NCBI RefSeq assembly: GCF_024435075.2
Contig: NZ_JAMZEG020000003.1
Span: 434,001-498,000, forward strand
Length of the DNA stretch: 64,000 nt
Source of the DNA: Marinomonas maritima
GTDB lineage: Bacteria; Pseudomonadota; Gammaproteobacteria; Pseudomonadales; Marinomonadaceae
Direction of reading: 5' to 3'
Under the pieces are notes generated by a model, which saw nothing but the letters and a program-made list of their open reading frames with translations, did no database searches and was not told where the DNA came from. Of the stretch, positions 55,365 through 63,806 are shown piece after piece (the stretch's first letter is position 1; every line of letters begins with the position of its first letter). Position numbers and translations under genes: made by a program.

Positions 55365-55754
55365 CTCCACTATTAGAATTTGTAATGCATAACAGTCCAA
55401 TAGTATGCATGTGAATTCATACAATTGAAGATTCTCTTAATGTAACTATAAACAACTGAATTATAAGTATTTTATAAGCCTAATCATAATAAATTAAAAC
55501 AAATACAACTGGTATTATAAAAAATTATGAACCTTAAAATGAGCTTATTTTTCGTACTCTCTACACACTGCAATGACATAACGCGCATCAATGCTGTCGC
55601 CAACTTAATCTCAAGCCCTCTTCCAATCCTCTAATATTCTAGAAAAGTACCAGCAATTATCTCAAATCTGCATTCTCTTCTGTCGTCATAACGCGAATAC
55701 TTTAAACATCGATTTTTACTCAAGTGCCATACAAAAATAATTAAGGTAAATACC
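55365..55754. promoter_or_regulatory. 390-bp AT-rich region upstream of the hydroxylase operon
   Basis: No open frame of interest. It holds a perfect 7-bp inverted repeat, ATGCATA at 55385-55391 and TATGCAT at 55404-55410, and should contain the promoter of the C2-C1 hydroxylase genes. No copy of the TTAACATGTTAA operator is present here, so these genes seem outside direct HpaR control. By analogy with E. coli they may be under HpaA. Confidence 0.4.
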
Positions 55755-56924
55755 ATGCAAAGAGCCAATCCACTACTTACCCAACTACAAACTGTCTTAC
55801 CTAAAATAGCAGAGAATGCGCCTTTGGCCGAAGAGCTTCGCCAAGCACCACAAGAAAGTATCGATTTACTCAAGCAAGTCGGCCTTCATAAAGCATTTTT
55901 ACCTAAAGCCTACGGTGGCTACGAAGTATCTCTGCCTGAGTTTGGTGACTGTATTGTTGCTCTGGCGGGGGCTTGCGCCAGTACCGCGTGGGCATTTAGC
56001 TTGTTATGCACGCACAATCACCAAATTGGTCTGTTCCCTAAGCAAGCACAAGATGACATATGGAAAGACGACCCAGACGCATTAGCCAGCAGCAGTATTG
56101 CGCCTTTTGGCAAATATCAAGAAGCCGACGGTGGCGTGATGTTCACTGGTGATATGCGTTGGAGCAGCGGTTGTGATCATGCCCAATGGGCGCTTTGTGG
56201 CTTCTTGCGAGATAACGCAGAAGGTAAAAAAGACCATTGTTTCGCCTTGATTCCTGCGACGGATTACACCATTGATGACGATTGGCAAGCCGCAGCGATG
56301 AAAGGCAGTGGTACAAAAACGCTCGTGATTCGCGACAAATTTGTTCCAGAGCACAGAATTCAAAAAGCCAAAGATATGATGGAAGGTAAGTCGGGTGGCT
56401 TTGGCTTATACCCTGACAGTAAGATCTTTTACGCGCCTTACCGCCCTTATTTTGCATCCGGCTTTTCGGCTATTAGTTTGGGCATTGCAGAGCGCATGTT
56501 GGCCGTCTTTAAAGAAGCAACTCAAGGCCGAATTCGGGCTTATACTGGCGCTAAGGTGGGTACCGCTACGCCCGCTTTGTTACGTATTGCCGAATCGTCT
56601 CATCAAGTCATGGCGGCACGTGCTTTTCTAGAAAAAACCTGGGAAGACCACGCTGAATACGCCGAAGCTCAGCGTTACCCAGATCAAGCCAAATTAGCCG
56701 AGTGGCGTACTAATCAAGCTTACGTCGTCAAAATGTGCATTGAAGCCGTTGATCGTTTGTTCAGCAGCATGGGGGCAAGTCATTGGTATCTTGATAAAGA
56801 AGCTCAGCGGTTGTTCCGCGATAGCCATGTCACCGGCGCTCACGCTTACACGGATTACGATGTGTGTGCACAAATATTTGGTCGGGAATTGATGGGATTA
56901 GAACCAGACCCAAGCCTTCTTTAG
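55755..56924 (+). CDS. 4-Hydroxyphenylacetate 3-hydroxylase, oxygenase component C2
   Basis: A 389-residue flavin-dependent monooxygenase with the acyl-CoA dehydrogenase fold. It uses reduced flavin delivered by a separate reductase to hydroxylate 4-hydroxyphenylacetate to homoprotocatechuate. Typical segments are HKAFLPKAYGGYEVSLPEFG, GACASTAWAFSLLCTHNHQ, RWSSGCDHAQWALCGF and the C-terminal LFRDSHVTGAHAYTDYD. This is the Acinetobacter baumannii C2 type, not the HpaB type of E. coli (about 520 residues). It is followed by the C1 reductase gene and preceded by AAGG at good spacing. The substrate is set by context with hpaDEFGHI. Confidence 0.88.
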   Translation: MQRANPLLTQLQTVLPKIAENAPLAEELRQAPQESIDLLKQVGLHKAFLPKAYGGYEVSLPEFGDCIVALAGACASTAWAFSLLCTHNHQIGLFPKQAQDDIWKDDPDALASSSIAPFGKYQEADGGVMFTGDMRWSSGCDHAQWALCGFLRDNAEGKKDHCFALIPATDYTIDDDWQAAAMKGSGTKTLVIRDKFVPEHRIQKAKDMMEGKSGGFGLYPDSKIFYAPYRPYFASGFSAISLGIAERMLAVFKEATQGRIRAYTGAKVGTATPALLRIAESSHQVMAARAFLEKTWEDHAEYAEAQRYPDQAKLAEWRTNQAYVVKMCIEAVDRLFSSMGASHWYLDKEAQRLFRDSHVTGAHAYTDYDVCAQIFGRELMGLEPDPSLL

Positions 56925-56993
56925 GTTACGACGACTGCGCTCGTGACATCGCGAGCGAGACCATCAGACTAAATAAGAATAAGAGAGAAGATT

Positions 56994-57908
56994 ATGAACT
57001 TCGATGCAAAAGATTTTAGACGAGCACTCGGTAACTTCGCTACTGGTGTGACCGTAGTGACCGCTCAGGACGCAGAGGGTAATAAAGTCGGCGTCACGGC
57101 AAACAGCTTTAATTCCGTTTCGCTAGACCCACCCTTGGTTTTGTGGAGTTTGGTGAAAACCTCTAGCAGCTATGACATCTTTGAAAAATCGGAACATTTT
57201 GCCGTCAATATTCTAGCCGCTGACCAAATCGATTTATCCAATAACTTCGCCAAGCCCAGTGATGATAAATTTGCTGGTATAGAATATGACCTTGGCGCTG
57301 GCAACAGCCCTATTCTTAAAAACACCACGGCAAACTTTCAGTGTGAAAAGCATCAAGTGATCGACGGTGGTGACCATTGGATAATGATTGGTAAAGTGGT
57401 GGCTTTTGAACATGTTGGCCGTAACCCATTACTGTATGTTCAAGGCAGCTACGCAGGTGCGATTCCCTTCACTGGGTCTGCGTCATCCGATCACACAGTC
57501 GTACCAGCCGACACGTTAAAAAGACTGAATAACAATGCGTTCTATTTAATGAATAAGGTTTTGCAAAAAATTCAGGAAAACTACTTACCAAAACAAGCAT
57601 CGATTGGTTTAAACACCAGTGAAGCTCGCTTACTGTTGGTGTTGAGTGACACTCAAGAAGTCAGTCTTGATGAATTAAAAGAATTAGTCACTATACCCGC
57701 TACTGATGTGGCGTCGGGGATAGAGCGCTTAACGCAAACAGGTCTAATCACTCAATCATTAGCATTAACGACAAAAGGCCAAGACATGGCAGCGCGGTTG
57801 TGGGACATCGCTAACAAACAACAAGACGATATTTTTGGTGCGTTTAGCGACGAAGACTACAGCCAATTCAAACAGCTAATGCAAAGCGTGTTAAAACAAC
57901 TTAACTAA
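56994..57908 (+). CDS. 4-Hydroxyphenylacetate 3-hydroxylase, flavin reductase component C1
   Basis: A 304-residue NADH:flavin reductase. The N-terminal flavin reductase domain (about residues 1-160) begins FRRALGNFATGVTVVTAQD and has VGVTANSFNSVSLDPPLVLW. The C-terminal half (about 175-304) is a MarR-like winged-helix domain (SEARLLLVLSDTQEVSLDEL, then IERLTQTGLITQSLALTTKG). This is the architecture of A. baumannii C1, where that domain is an autoinhibitor relieved by 4-hydroxyphenylacetate. It lies 69 bp after C2 and ends at a terminator. The strength of inhibition here is unknown. Confidence 0.9.
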   Translation: MNFDAKDFRRALGNFATGVTVVTAQDAEGNKVGVTANSFNSVSLDPPLVLWSLVKTSSSYDIFEKSEHFAVNILAADQIDLSNNFAKPSDDKFAGIEYDLGAGNSPILKNTTANFQCEKHQVIDGGDHWIMIGKVVAFEHVGRNPLLYVQGSYAGAIPFTGSASSDHTVVPADTLKRLNNNAFYLMNKVLQKIQENYLPKQASIGLNTSEARLLLVLSDTQEVSLDELKELVTIPATDVASGIERLTQTGLITQSLALTTKGQDMAARLWDIANKQQDDIFGAFSDEDYSQFKQLMQSVLKQLN

Positions 57909-57950
57909 TCTGTACATTAGGTTATTGGCTTTCTTTACCAAGTACCGCCA

Positions 57951-57989
57951 AAAAGCAAAGATCCCTTAATCGGGATTTTTTGCTTTTTT
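57951..57989 (+). terminator. Terminator of the C2-C1 operon
   Basis: A long stem combining AAAAGCAAA with TTTTGCTTTT and GATCCC with GGGATT around a TTAAT loop, ending in TTTTTT. Confidence 0.85.
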
Positions 57990-58358
57990 AATCTACGAAT
58001 GACACTCTTCTCCAGCATGGCCACTGGCTTAATAGATGGTTAGCAACTTTTCTATGGTGTGATTTTCGCTCAATGCATCCCTCTCATTGTTAACTCAACA
58101 CCCAAACTCGTATTTTTTCTGATGCTCACCTGCATGGGCCTCGCTGTTTGGGTACACCTAAGGCATTGGTCGAAATGCCACTCAGCCAATTGAAAATAAC
58201 GAAACGACTTGGAAGCGCCAAATAACTTAATGTTTAATCTATGCAAGCTGGCAAGCATTTTGCTATATTGGGTAGTTAACATATTAAGTAGTTTTGTTTT
58301 TATCTTTAAAATCAATCCGCACGCCCAACGCCATAACCAAGTTGTTATTAAAAACCCT
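57990..58358. promoter_or_regulatory. Upstream region of hpaR
   Basis: No supported gene. The last 100 bp hold a TATATT (58264-58269) that may be the -10 of hpaR, followed directly by an HpaR-type operator. The rest is featureless to my reading. Open frames here, such as the extension of hpaR up to 58209, lack family similarity. Confidence 0.45.
58276..58287. promoter_or_regulatory. HpaR-type operator upstream of hpaR (autoregulation)
   Basis: TTAACATATTAA, one mismatch from the palindrome, 71 bp before the hpaR start and 6 bp after a possible -10. Confidence 0.6.
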
Positions 58359-58781
58359 ATGAAAAAACTAGAAGACTCTCTGACGCTACAACTATTGAGA
58401 TCGCGCGAATCAGCGATGCAATTCTTCCGACCCATTCTTCAGGAAACAGGCTTTACAGAGCAACAATGGCGAGTTATCCGAGTACTGAACGATAACGGTC
58501 AGTTAGATGCTAAACAGCTTGCAGAACGCTGCTGTATTTTAAGCCCCAGTTTAACGAGGATTATCAGTCGCTTCGAGTCCGACGGACTCATTATTCGAAA
58601 TCGCTCAGAGCATGATCAACGTATCACCTTGTTGTCACTTAGCGATAAAGCCACGGCAATTTTTAAAGAAGTCAGTCCTAAAATAGACCAAGCTTACGCC
58701 AGTTTGATTGGTAAATTAGGAGAAGAAAAGATGCAGCAACTGAGCCGATTACTAACGGAAGTGACTCGCTTAACCCCATAA
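58359..58781 (+). CDS. hpaR: MarR-family repressor HpaR
   Basis: HpaR is the repressor of the homoprotocatechuate meta-cleavage operon in E. coli, released by pathway aromatics. The ATG at 58359 (MKKLEDSLTLQLLRSRESAM) is chosen since the family N-terminus begins there; 50 upstream codons in frame do not resemble the family. The 140-residue protein keeps RPILQETGFTEQQWRVIRVL, the recognition helix region CCILSPSLTRIISRFESDGL and the wing RNRSEHDQRITLLSLS. An operator-like palindrome sits in its own promoter, and the same palindrome precedes the hpa and TRAP units. Confidence 0.93.
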   Translation: MKKLEDSLTLQLLRSRESAMQFFRPILQETGFTEQQWRVIRVLNDNGQLDAKQLAERCCILSPSLTRIISRFESDGLIIRNRSEHDQRITLLSLSDKATAIFKEVSPKIDQAYASLIGKLGEEKMQQLSRLLTEVTRLTP

Positions 58782-58807
58782 CCAAACTAACATTTAAAAA
58801 GCCTTAA

Positions 58808-59668
58808 TCACCACAGACTCGTCTGTTCCTGACTCTGTGGAAGCTGCAATACAGGCTGATAATTTGGGTTCAAAAGCTGAATTTTTTGATCCAGCTGAGA
58901 CGCGAGAGTGGGCGCGGCGATGTTATCAGATGAATGTACAAAAACGAACGGAGACAGGCCTTCTAGCAACCACTGAGACAACTTGGCCGCCCATTGCTCT
59001 AACCAAACATCATTTCGCGGTAAATCCGGATGGCCAATAAAACGAATCACTGGATGCCGAGCCGTCGCAACAGGATGACAAGGCACTCTTGGTTTTTTAC
59101 TTTGCGCATCGACTAAACTCTCGCAGTACGCTTCTGTCGAAAATACAGGCCTCGAATCCATCACGACTCTGTTCACACCACACTCAGACAGACCGGTTAA
59201 TAAATATCGCTCTGTGTGTGTTTTATCAAAATACACTAAATGGCGCACTTCAACCGACAAAGGCGTCGCTAATGTCCACATGTCACACAATGCCAACACT
59301 TTATCAAGAGCGCGCTCATCACACGTGGCGGGGAACTGCAACATTGTCGGGCCAAGCTTACGTTGCAATGGCTGCAGGGATTCGATAAACGCCAACCAAT
59401 CCTGCTGAATGTCGTTCCAAGGTCTATCAGAAAAACGATGTGTTACGGTTTGAGGGGCTTTAAAACAAAATTGAAAATCATCCACAACCGCATCAAACCA
59501 ACGTAATAACTGAGTCTGTTCGACTTTCGTATAAAACGTACTACCGACTTCAACGGTGGAAAAAAACGTTGAATAACGGCCGATTCTTTCGGAAGAAGAG
59601 AGTGCACTGGGATAAAGCCAATTCACCCATGCGGGATGTTGCCATTGGGCCATACCATAGCGAATCAT
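58808..59668 (-). CDS. DUF72 family protein (YecE-like)
   Basis: A 286-residue DUF72/YecE protein with a predicted TIM-barrel fold. Family features are RIGRYSTFFSTVEVGSTFY, FQFCFKAPQTVTHRF, LGPTMLQFPATCDERALD and LSVEVRHLVYF. No reaction is known for the family. Its start overlaps the stop of the upstream LysR gene in an ATGA tetranucleotide, so the two are translationally coupled. Confidence 0.9.
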   Translation of the reverse strand: MIRYGMAQWQHPAWVNWLYPSALSSSERIGRYSTFFSTVEVGSTFYTKVEQTQLLRWFDAVVDDFQFCFKAPQTVTHRFSDRPWNDIQQDWLAFIESLQPLQRKLGPTMLQFPATCDERALDKVLALCDMWTLATPLSVEVRHLVYFDKTHTERYLLTGLSECGVNRVVMDSRPVFSTEAYCESLVDAQSKKPRVPCHPVATARHPVIRFIGHPDLPRNDVWLEQWAAKLSQWLLEGLSPFVFVHSSDNIAAPTLASQLDQKIQLLNPNYQPVLQLPQSQEQTSLW

Positions 59669-60609
59669 TCGTTTATAGACGGGTCGTTTACTGCGATATC
59701 GAACTCTACAATTTCTTCGATAAACTTCGCTTCTATGAGTGACAACATTCTGTGCTTATGCCAAAAAATATGAACAGGTATGTCCGCAACTCCTTCTTTG
59801 GGTGGTAAACGCCTAAGCTTGGATTCTAGGTAAGTCGCGGCAATAAATTGGTCAGGTAAAGCACCAATACCGTATCCAGTATAAATCAGACGAACCGCTT
59901 CATCTAAGTTATTGGTATAAGCACTAACGCGGCCAGTTAAGCCGTTAGCTTCTTTGAATAATGTAATCGGAGAGAGAACATCACCAATCTCTTCACTAAC
60001 CAACGCAATGAAATCTTCTTGCAATAGGTCATTTAAACTCAAATTGGATGCTGAAAACAAAGGGTGATGATAGCCACAATATAAATAAAATCGTTGTTCA
60101 AATAATAATTTTTGATTCAGTATTTCAGGTGTGTGTCTACCTAAGCAAATACCAATGGCAGGATTTTTTTGTTTGATATCATTTAAAATATCTTTGCTTG
60201 ATTTTACAATCAGGTCCAACGTTATATTTGGGTATTTTTTTTTAAAATAGACGAGGAAATCATTGTATTTTGGGTTGTGAATTCGGCTGGCTACTAAAAG
60301 CTTAATCTCACCTTCTAAAAGGTGTGAGTTACTTCCTTTCATCGCCTCAATGGAGGTGATTTCTGTGAAAATCGTTTGAGCGACTTGCAAACAGTAATGC
60401 CCAATTGGTGTAAGTTTTAAAGGCTTGGTATTACGTATAACAAGTTGGCTTTCAATCTTTTCTTCTAACTTTTTGAGGCTTTGACTGACTGCCGATTGGG
60501 TAATATTTAAACGGTTAGCTGCAGCACTAACACTACCCTCTTCATATATAACAATGAGTACATGAAGCAACGTCCAATTCAAACTATCTGCTAATTTTTG
60601 TTCTATCAT
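59665..60609 (-). CDS. LysR-family transcriptional regulator
   Basis: A LysR regulator of about 314 residues. The helix-turn-helix is SVSAAANRLNITQSAVSQSL followed by KKLEEKIESQLVIR, and the effector domain covers residues 90-300. The ATG at 60609 is used; a GTG three codons earlier is possible. It overlaps the downstream DUF72 gene by 4 bp. RidA and the D-amino acid dehydrogenase-like gene lie upstream on the same strand, beyond a 278-bp gap with a long inverted repeat. They are the most likely targets, but this is only a guess. Confidence 0.9.
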   Translation of the reverse strand: MIEQKLADSLNWTLLHVLIVIYEEGSVSAAANRLNITQSAVSQSLKKLEEKIESQLVIRNTKPLKLTPIGHYCLQVAQTIFTEITSIEAMKGSNSHLLEGEIKLLVASRIHNPKYNDFLVYFKKKYPNITLDLIVKSSKDILNDIKQKNPAIGICLGRHTPEILNQKLLFEQRFYLYCGYHHPLFSASNLSLNDLLQEDFIALVSEEIGDVLSPITLFKEANGLTGRVSAYTNNLDEAVRLIYTGYGIGALPDQFIAATYLESKLRRLPPKEGVADIPVHIFWHKHRMLSLIEAKFIEEIVEFDIAVNDPSINE

Positions 60610-60631
60610 AAAAATCACAGCACTTATATTT

Positions 60632-60649
60632 TAGATATGTTTATATCTG
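60632..60649. repeat. Short inverted repeat upstream of the LysR gene
   Basis: AGATAT and ATATCT around GTTT, in the leader of the LysR gene, about 23 bp upstream of its start. It may be an autoregulatory site. Confidence 0.35.
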
Positions 60650-60661
60650 AAAAATGAAAAA

Positions 60662-60711
60662 CACCGAAATTAGTTACGTTTTTTTCTATCTAAAATCACA
60701 TAATTTCGGTG
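60662..60711 (-). terminator. 11-bp inverted repeat between ridA-like and LysR genes; possible terminator
   Basis: CACCGAAATTA at 60662-60672 and TAATTTCGGTG at 60701-60711 are perfectly complementary over 11 bp with a 28-nt spacer. Read on the minus strand the second arm is followed by TTTTTCATTTTTC, so it could terminate the DadA/RidA-like unit. Alternatively it is a two-half-site protein-binding element for the LysR promoter. Confidence 0.5.
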
Positions 60712-60887
60712 AATTTTTCATCATATTTTCAGTTGATAGTACAACATAGTTAGATACTGCGCAGCTTTTCTCTTATTTATGATGTCGTTTGAAATGTAAA
60801 AAATCGTTCATGTCATAAGGTTCAAAATTATGGCCAACATCGGCTTTTCAACACCGCCAATGATTGAAGATTTGTGCACTTGAGCCC

Positions 60888-61226
60888 TTACTCAGCAGCG
60901 ATAACTGTGATCTCCACCAACAGATCAGGGTGCGCTAAAAGTGACTCACCGCACGCTCTAGCAGGAGGTATTGTATCGTCAAACCACTTATCCCAAACGG
61001 CGTTCATCGCCTCAAAGTCGGTCATACTTTTCAGCCATACGGTGGCTGATAGTATTTTTGATTTATCACTGCCCACTTCTTCTAACAATGTTTTTATTTT
61101 ACTCAAACAGGTTAATGTCTGGGCAGCCACATCTTCATCAATGGCTCCAACTTGACCTGACAAATAAATCGTTTTGTTGTGAGTAACAATTTGGCTCATA
61201 CGTTGGTTATACTTAATTTTTTGCAT
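60888..61226 (-). CDS. RidA family protein
   Basis: A 112-residue Rid protein (YjgF/YER057c/UK114 superfamily). Characteristic parts are YLSGQVGAIDEDVAAQT, TVWLKSMTDFEAMNAVWDKW and PPARACGESLLAHPDLLVEI, the last with the arginine used to bind imino acid carboxylates. Archetypal RidA hydrolyses reactive enamines and imines to oxo acids; subgroup members vary. It lies 31 bp downstream of a D-amino acid dehydrogenase-like flavoprotein gene, whose imine products would be natural substrates. Confidence 0.9.
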   Translation of the reverse strand: MQKIKYNQRMSQIVTHNKTIYLSGQVGAIDEDVAAQTLTCLSKIKTLLEEVGSDKSKILSATVWLKSMTDFEAMNAVWDKWFDDTIPPARACGESLLAHPDLLVEITVIAAE

Positions 61227-61257
61227 TGGTATTTATTCCTATTTCATAATTTTTTTA

Positions 61258-62508
61258 TTACATGCTAGCAAAACGTTGAGCGCCAAATGGGCTAACGTCT
61301 ACCGTCACGGGTTTATTGTGAATTAACTCTTCAATGATACGTCCTGTAATGGGCCCCAGCGTGAAGCCTTGGTGACCATGCCCGAAAGCGAACCACAAAT
61401 TAGCGTGTTTACCGGAAGCTCCTATCACAGGCTTCATATCAGGCATACAGGGTCTAGACCCACACCATGGTTCACTTTCTACTTGATCGTTCAACGGTAA
61501 GATTTTTTTAGCAAAAGCCAACACAGCAGACAGTTGCCCTAAGTCTTTACCCGCTTCCATCAACGTCATCTCTGCACCTGTGGTAATGCGAACACCTTGC
61601 TGCATAGGCCCCATCACAAATCCTTTATCAACATCTACCAAGCTATGGTGAATAGTATTTTGATCTGTCGTTTCAAAATGTTGGTGATAACCGCGCATCG
61701 GAAATAAAGGTAAATCATAGCCTAAAGGTTTTATCAGTTGGTTAGACCAAGGTCCTGCTGCAATCACTAAATGATCACTATAAAAGGTATCGCCATCGGT
61801 TATTACTTGCCAGCCATCACCGCTGGGCAAAACTTCTTGAACGCTATACTCACCTATTGAGCCCTGCATATTTTGGAAGCTTTTAGCATAGGCTTTCACT
61901 AAGGCTCCGGGATTCGAAACTTGCCACGAGTTTAACCAGTGAATGGCACCAATAAACCCTTCAAAGTTACCATTAGGTTCTAATTTTTTTAATGCTGCCA
62001 ACGAGAGAATTTGATGTTCAACCCCCTGTTCACGTCCACTCTTAGCCGCTTCAACGGCCGCCTGAAATTTGGCCTGCGTTCGATGCATTTCAATCCAGCC
62101 ATCACGCCTGATCAAATTTTCGACGTTGGCTGCCGTGATCATTTCCTGATGTTCGCGCGTACAATGTTCAATGAGAGTCTGCCACTCTTTCTCTATTTTT
62201 TGGACAGAAGTCTGCGCTGAAAAACGCCAGTACTGTAGTAACGCTTGGCGATACTGTAGGAGCGCAGGCCAACGGTAACGGATATCGGTATTTTTATTAG
62301 GTAATACTTTCAACAACTCAATCGGCTGTCTTGGAAAAGGATGAACATGAATCGCCTCTCGTTGGATCAGCCCAGCATTACCGTAGGATGTTTCAGATCC
62401 TGGTAATTTTTTATCAATTAGTAGAACCTTAGAATTATTTTTCTGAAGGTGCCACGCAATCGATGTCCCAACCATACCAGCACCAATAACAATGACTTCA
62501 TAGCGCAT
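61258..62508 (-). CDS. FAD-dependent D-amino acid dehydrogenase-like oxidoreductase (DAO family)
   Basis: A 416-residue flavoprotein of the DAO/DadA family. The N-terminal FAD fold is VIVIGAGMVGTSIAWHL, followed by SYGNAGLIQRE (DadA-type) and LVIAAGPWSNQLIKPLGYD. The C-terminal flavin region is GSRPCMPDMKPVIGAS with FGHGHQGFTLGPITGRIIEE. It oxidises an amine or D-amino acid to the imino form. The exact substrate is unresolved, and there is no alanine racemase nearby, unlike dadAX operons. It is followed directly by the RidA-like gene. Confidence 0.9.
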   Translation of the reverse strand: MRYEVIVIGAGMVGTSIAWHLQKNNSKVLLIDKKLPGSETSYGNAGLIQREAIHVHPFPRQPIELLKVLPNKNTDIRYRWPALLQYRQALLQYWRFSAQTSVQKIEKEWQTLIEHCTREHQEMITAANVENLIRRDGWIEMHRTQAKFQAAVEAAKSGREQGVEHQILSLAALKKLEPNGNFEGFIGAIHWLNSWQVSNPGALVKAYAKSFQNMQGSIGEYSVQEVLPSGDGWQVITDGDTFYSDHLVIAAGPWSNQLIKPLGYDLPLFPMRGYHQHFETTDQNTIHHSLVDVDKGFVMGPMQQGVRITTGAEMTLMEAGKDLGQLSAVLAFAKKILPLNDQVESEPWCGSRPCMPDMKPVIGASGKHANLWFAFGHGHQGFTLGPITGRIIEELIHNKPVTVDVSPFGAQRFASM

Positions 62509-62774
62509 AGCGTATTTCCTTTACGATGGGTGTATAAAAATCACACATTCTTCGACATGCATATCCGGCCGACAATAGCTTTATAATAAATAAAGACATA
62601 ATAAACAGGCCTAATATATCTAAAACGAGACATAATAACCATCAACATAATGAATGAAAAAAATCAATTCAGTAATAAAAAATAACAGCCAATATAATGA
62701 ATGGTTAAATATTATGTAATAGTTCAATCAAAGAATAAAAAACATAATGAAATAAATACATATAAATATTATTT

Positions 62775-63806
62775 TTATTCTGATATAAATCCGGACAAAA
62801 ATGCCTGTAAGTTTTCACTCAGCTTTTCTATACAGTAACCACCTTCTACTAAAACAATAATGGGCTTATTTAATGCTTTCATTTTCTTTGCTAATGCCAT
62901 GAAGCCCTGTGTACTGACATAACACTTAGCTTGTGGATCGTCTTTATAGACATCAAAACCCAAGACATGAACGACCACATCTGGATTAAATAATGTTACA
63001 TTCTCGAGCGCTTTATCCACATAACTAAAGAACCCCTTTTCATCTGTACCATGAGGCATCGGATAGTTAATATTATAGCCATAGCCTTCACCCTGGCCTT
63101 TTTCGTGCTCGTGACCTGCAACCACTGGATAAAAATTAATCGGACTGCCATGTACAGAGGTATACAGTACATCTTTACGATCATAAAAAATTTCTTGTAT
63201 GCCCTGACCGTGATGCATATCCGTATCAATAATGGCAATCTTTTGAAATTTCTGACGCAAATGCTGAGCAATAATCGCCGCATTATTTAGGTAGCAAAAA
63301 CCGCCCGCTGAGCTTTTTCGAGCATGATGGCCTGCCGGTCTCGTTAAACATATTTGAATGTCATTCTGCGGTATTTCTTCCTTCAATAATGCGTCCGCCG
63401 CATTTAATGCGGTTTGAGCAGACCAGTAGATAGATGTCCACGAGTACTTGCCTATTGGGGCACTACCATCCGCTTGATATTGAGCTGCTTTTGCCAAGAT
63501 ACCAAGTCCAGCATTATTCGTTGACGCATAAATTGAGGTCTGAACCTCTTCGCCCATCTCCTCACCCAACGCTGTCCATTCATCGTAACCGTGTTTTAGA
63601 AAATCAACATAGCCGAAATCATGTATTGCTAAAATAGGGTCAATACCTATTTCCTTAGCATCTGTGACTTTTAATCCCATTACTTCAGGTGCCTTTAAGA
63701 GCTCAACCAATCTCTCAGGCATTTCTTGCGGCTGGCGCATTTTCCCTCGAGAATAATAACCTTTAGGCTTATGAAGCTTTTGATTTTCGTGACTGTATAT
63801 TTTCAT
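62775..63806 (-). CDS. Acetylpolyamine amidohydrolase-like deacetylase (HDAC superfamily)
   Basis: A 343-residue class II-type deacetylase. The start is the ATG at 63806 (MKIYSHENQKLHKPKGYYSR); the frame is open 19 codons upstream without similarity. Catalytic features are the histidine pair His160-His161 (RPAGHHARKSS), zinc ligands Asp196, His198 (DTDMHHGQG) and Asp285 (LGFDVYKDDP), and Tyr324 in EGGYC. Length and positions are nearly those of Mycoplana ramosa acetylpolyamine amidohydrolase. It likely deacetylates acetylated polyamines or similar small amides. Upstream of the RidA/DadA-like pair on the same strand, 266 bp away. Confidence 0.9.
   Translation of the reverse strand: MKIYSHENQKLHKPKGYYSRGKMRQPQEMPERLVELLKAPEVMGLKVTDAKEIGIDPILAIHDFGYVDFLKHGYDEWTALGEEMGEEVQTSIYASTNNAGLGILAKAAQYQADGSAPIGKYSWTSIYWSAQTALNAADALLKEEIPQNDIQICLTRPAGHHARKSSAGGFCYLNNAAIIAQHLRQKFQKIAIIDTDMHHGQGIQEIFYDRKDVLYTSVHGSPINFYPVVAGHEHEKGQGEGYGYNINYPMPHGTDEKGFFSYVDKALENVTLFNPDVVVHVLGFDVYKDDPQAKCYVSTQGFMALAKKMKALNKPIIVLVEGGYCIEKLSENLQAFLSGFISE

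Noticed and set aside
58209..58358. 50-codon N-terminal extension of hpaR
   Set aside because: The extension includes the operator and probable promoter, and HpaR family proteins start at the later methionine.
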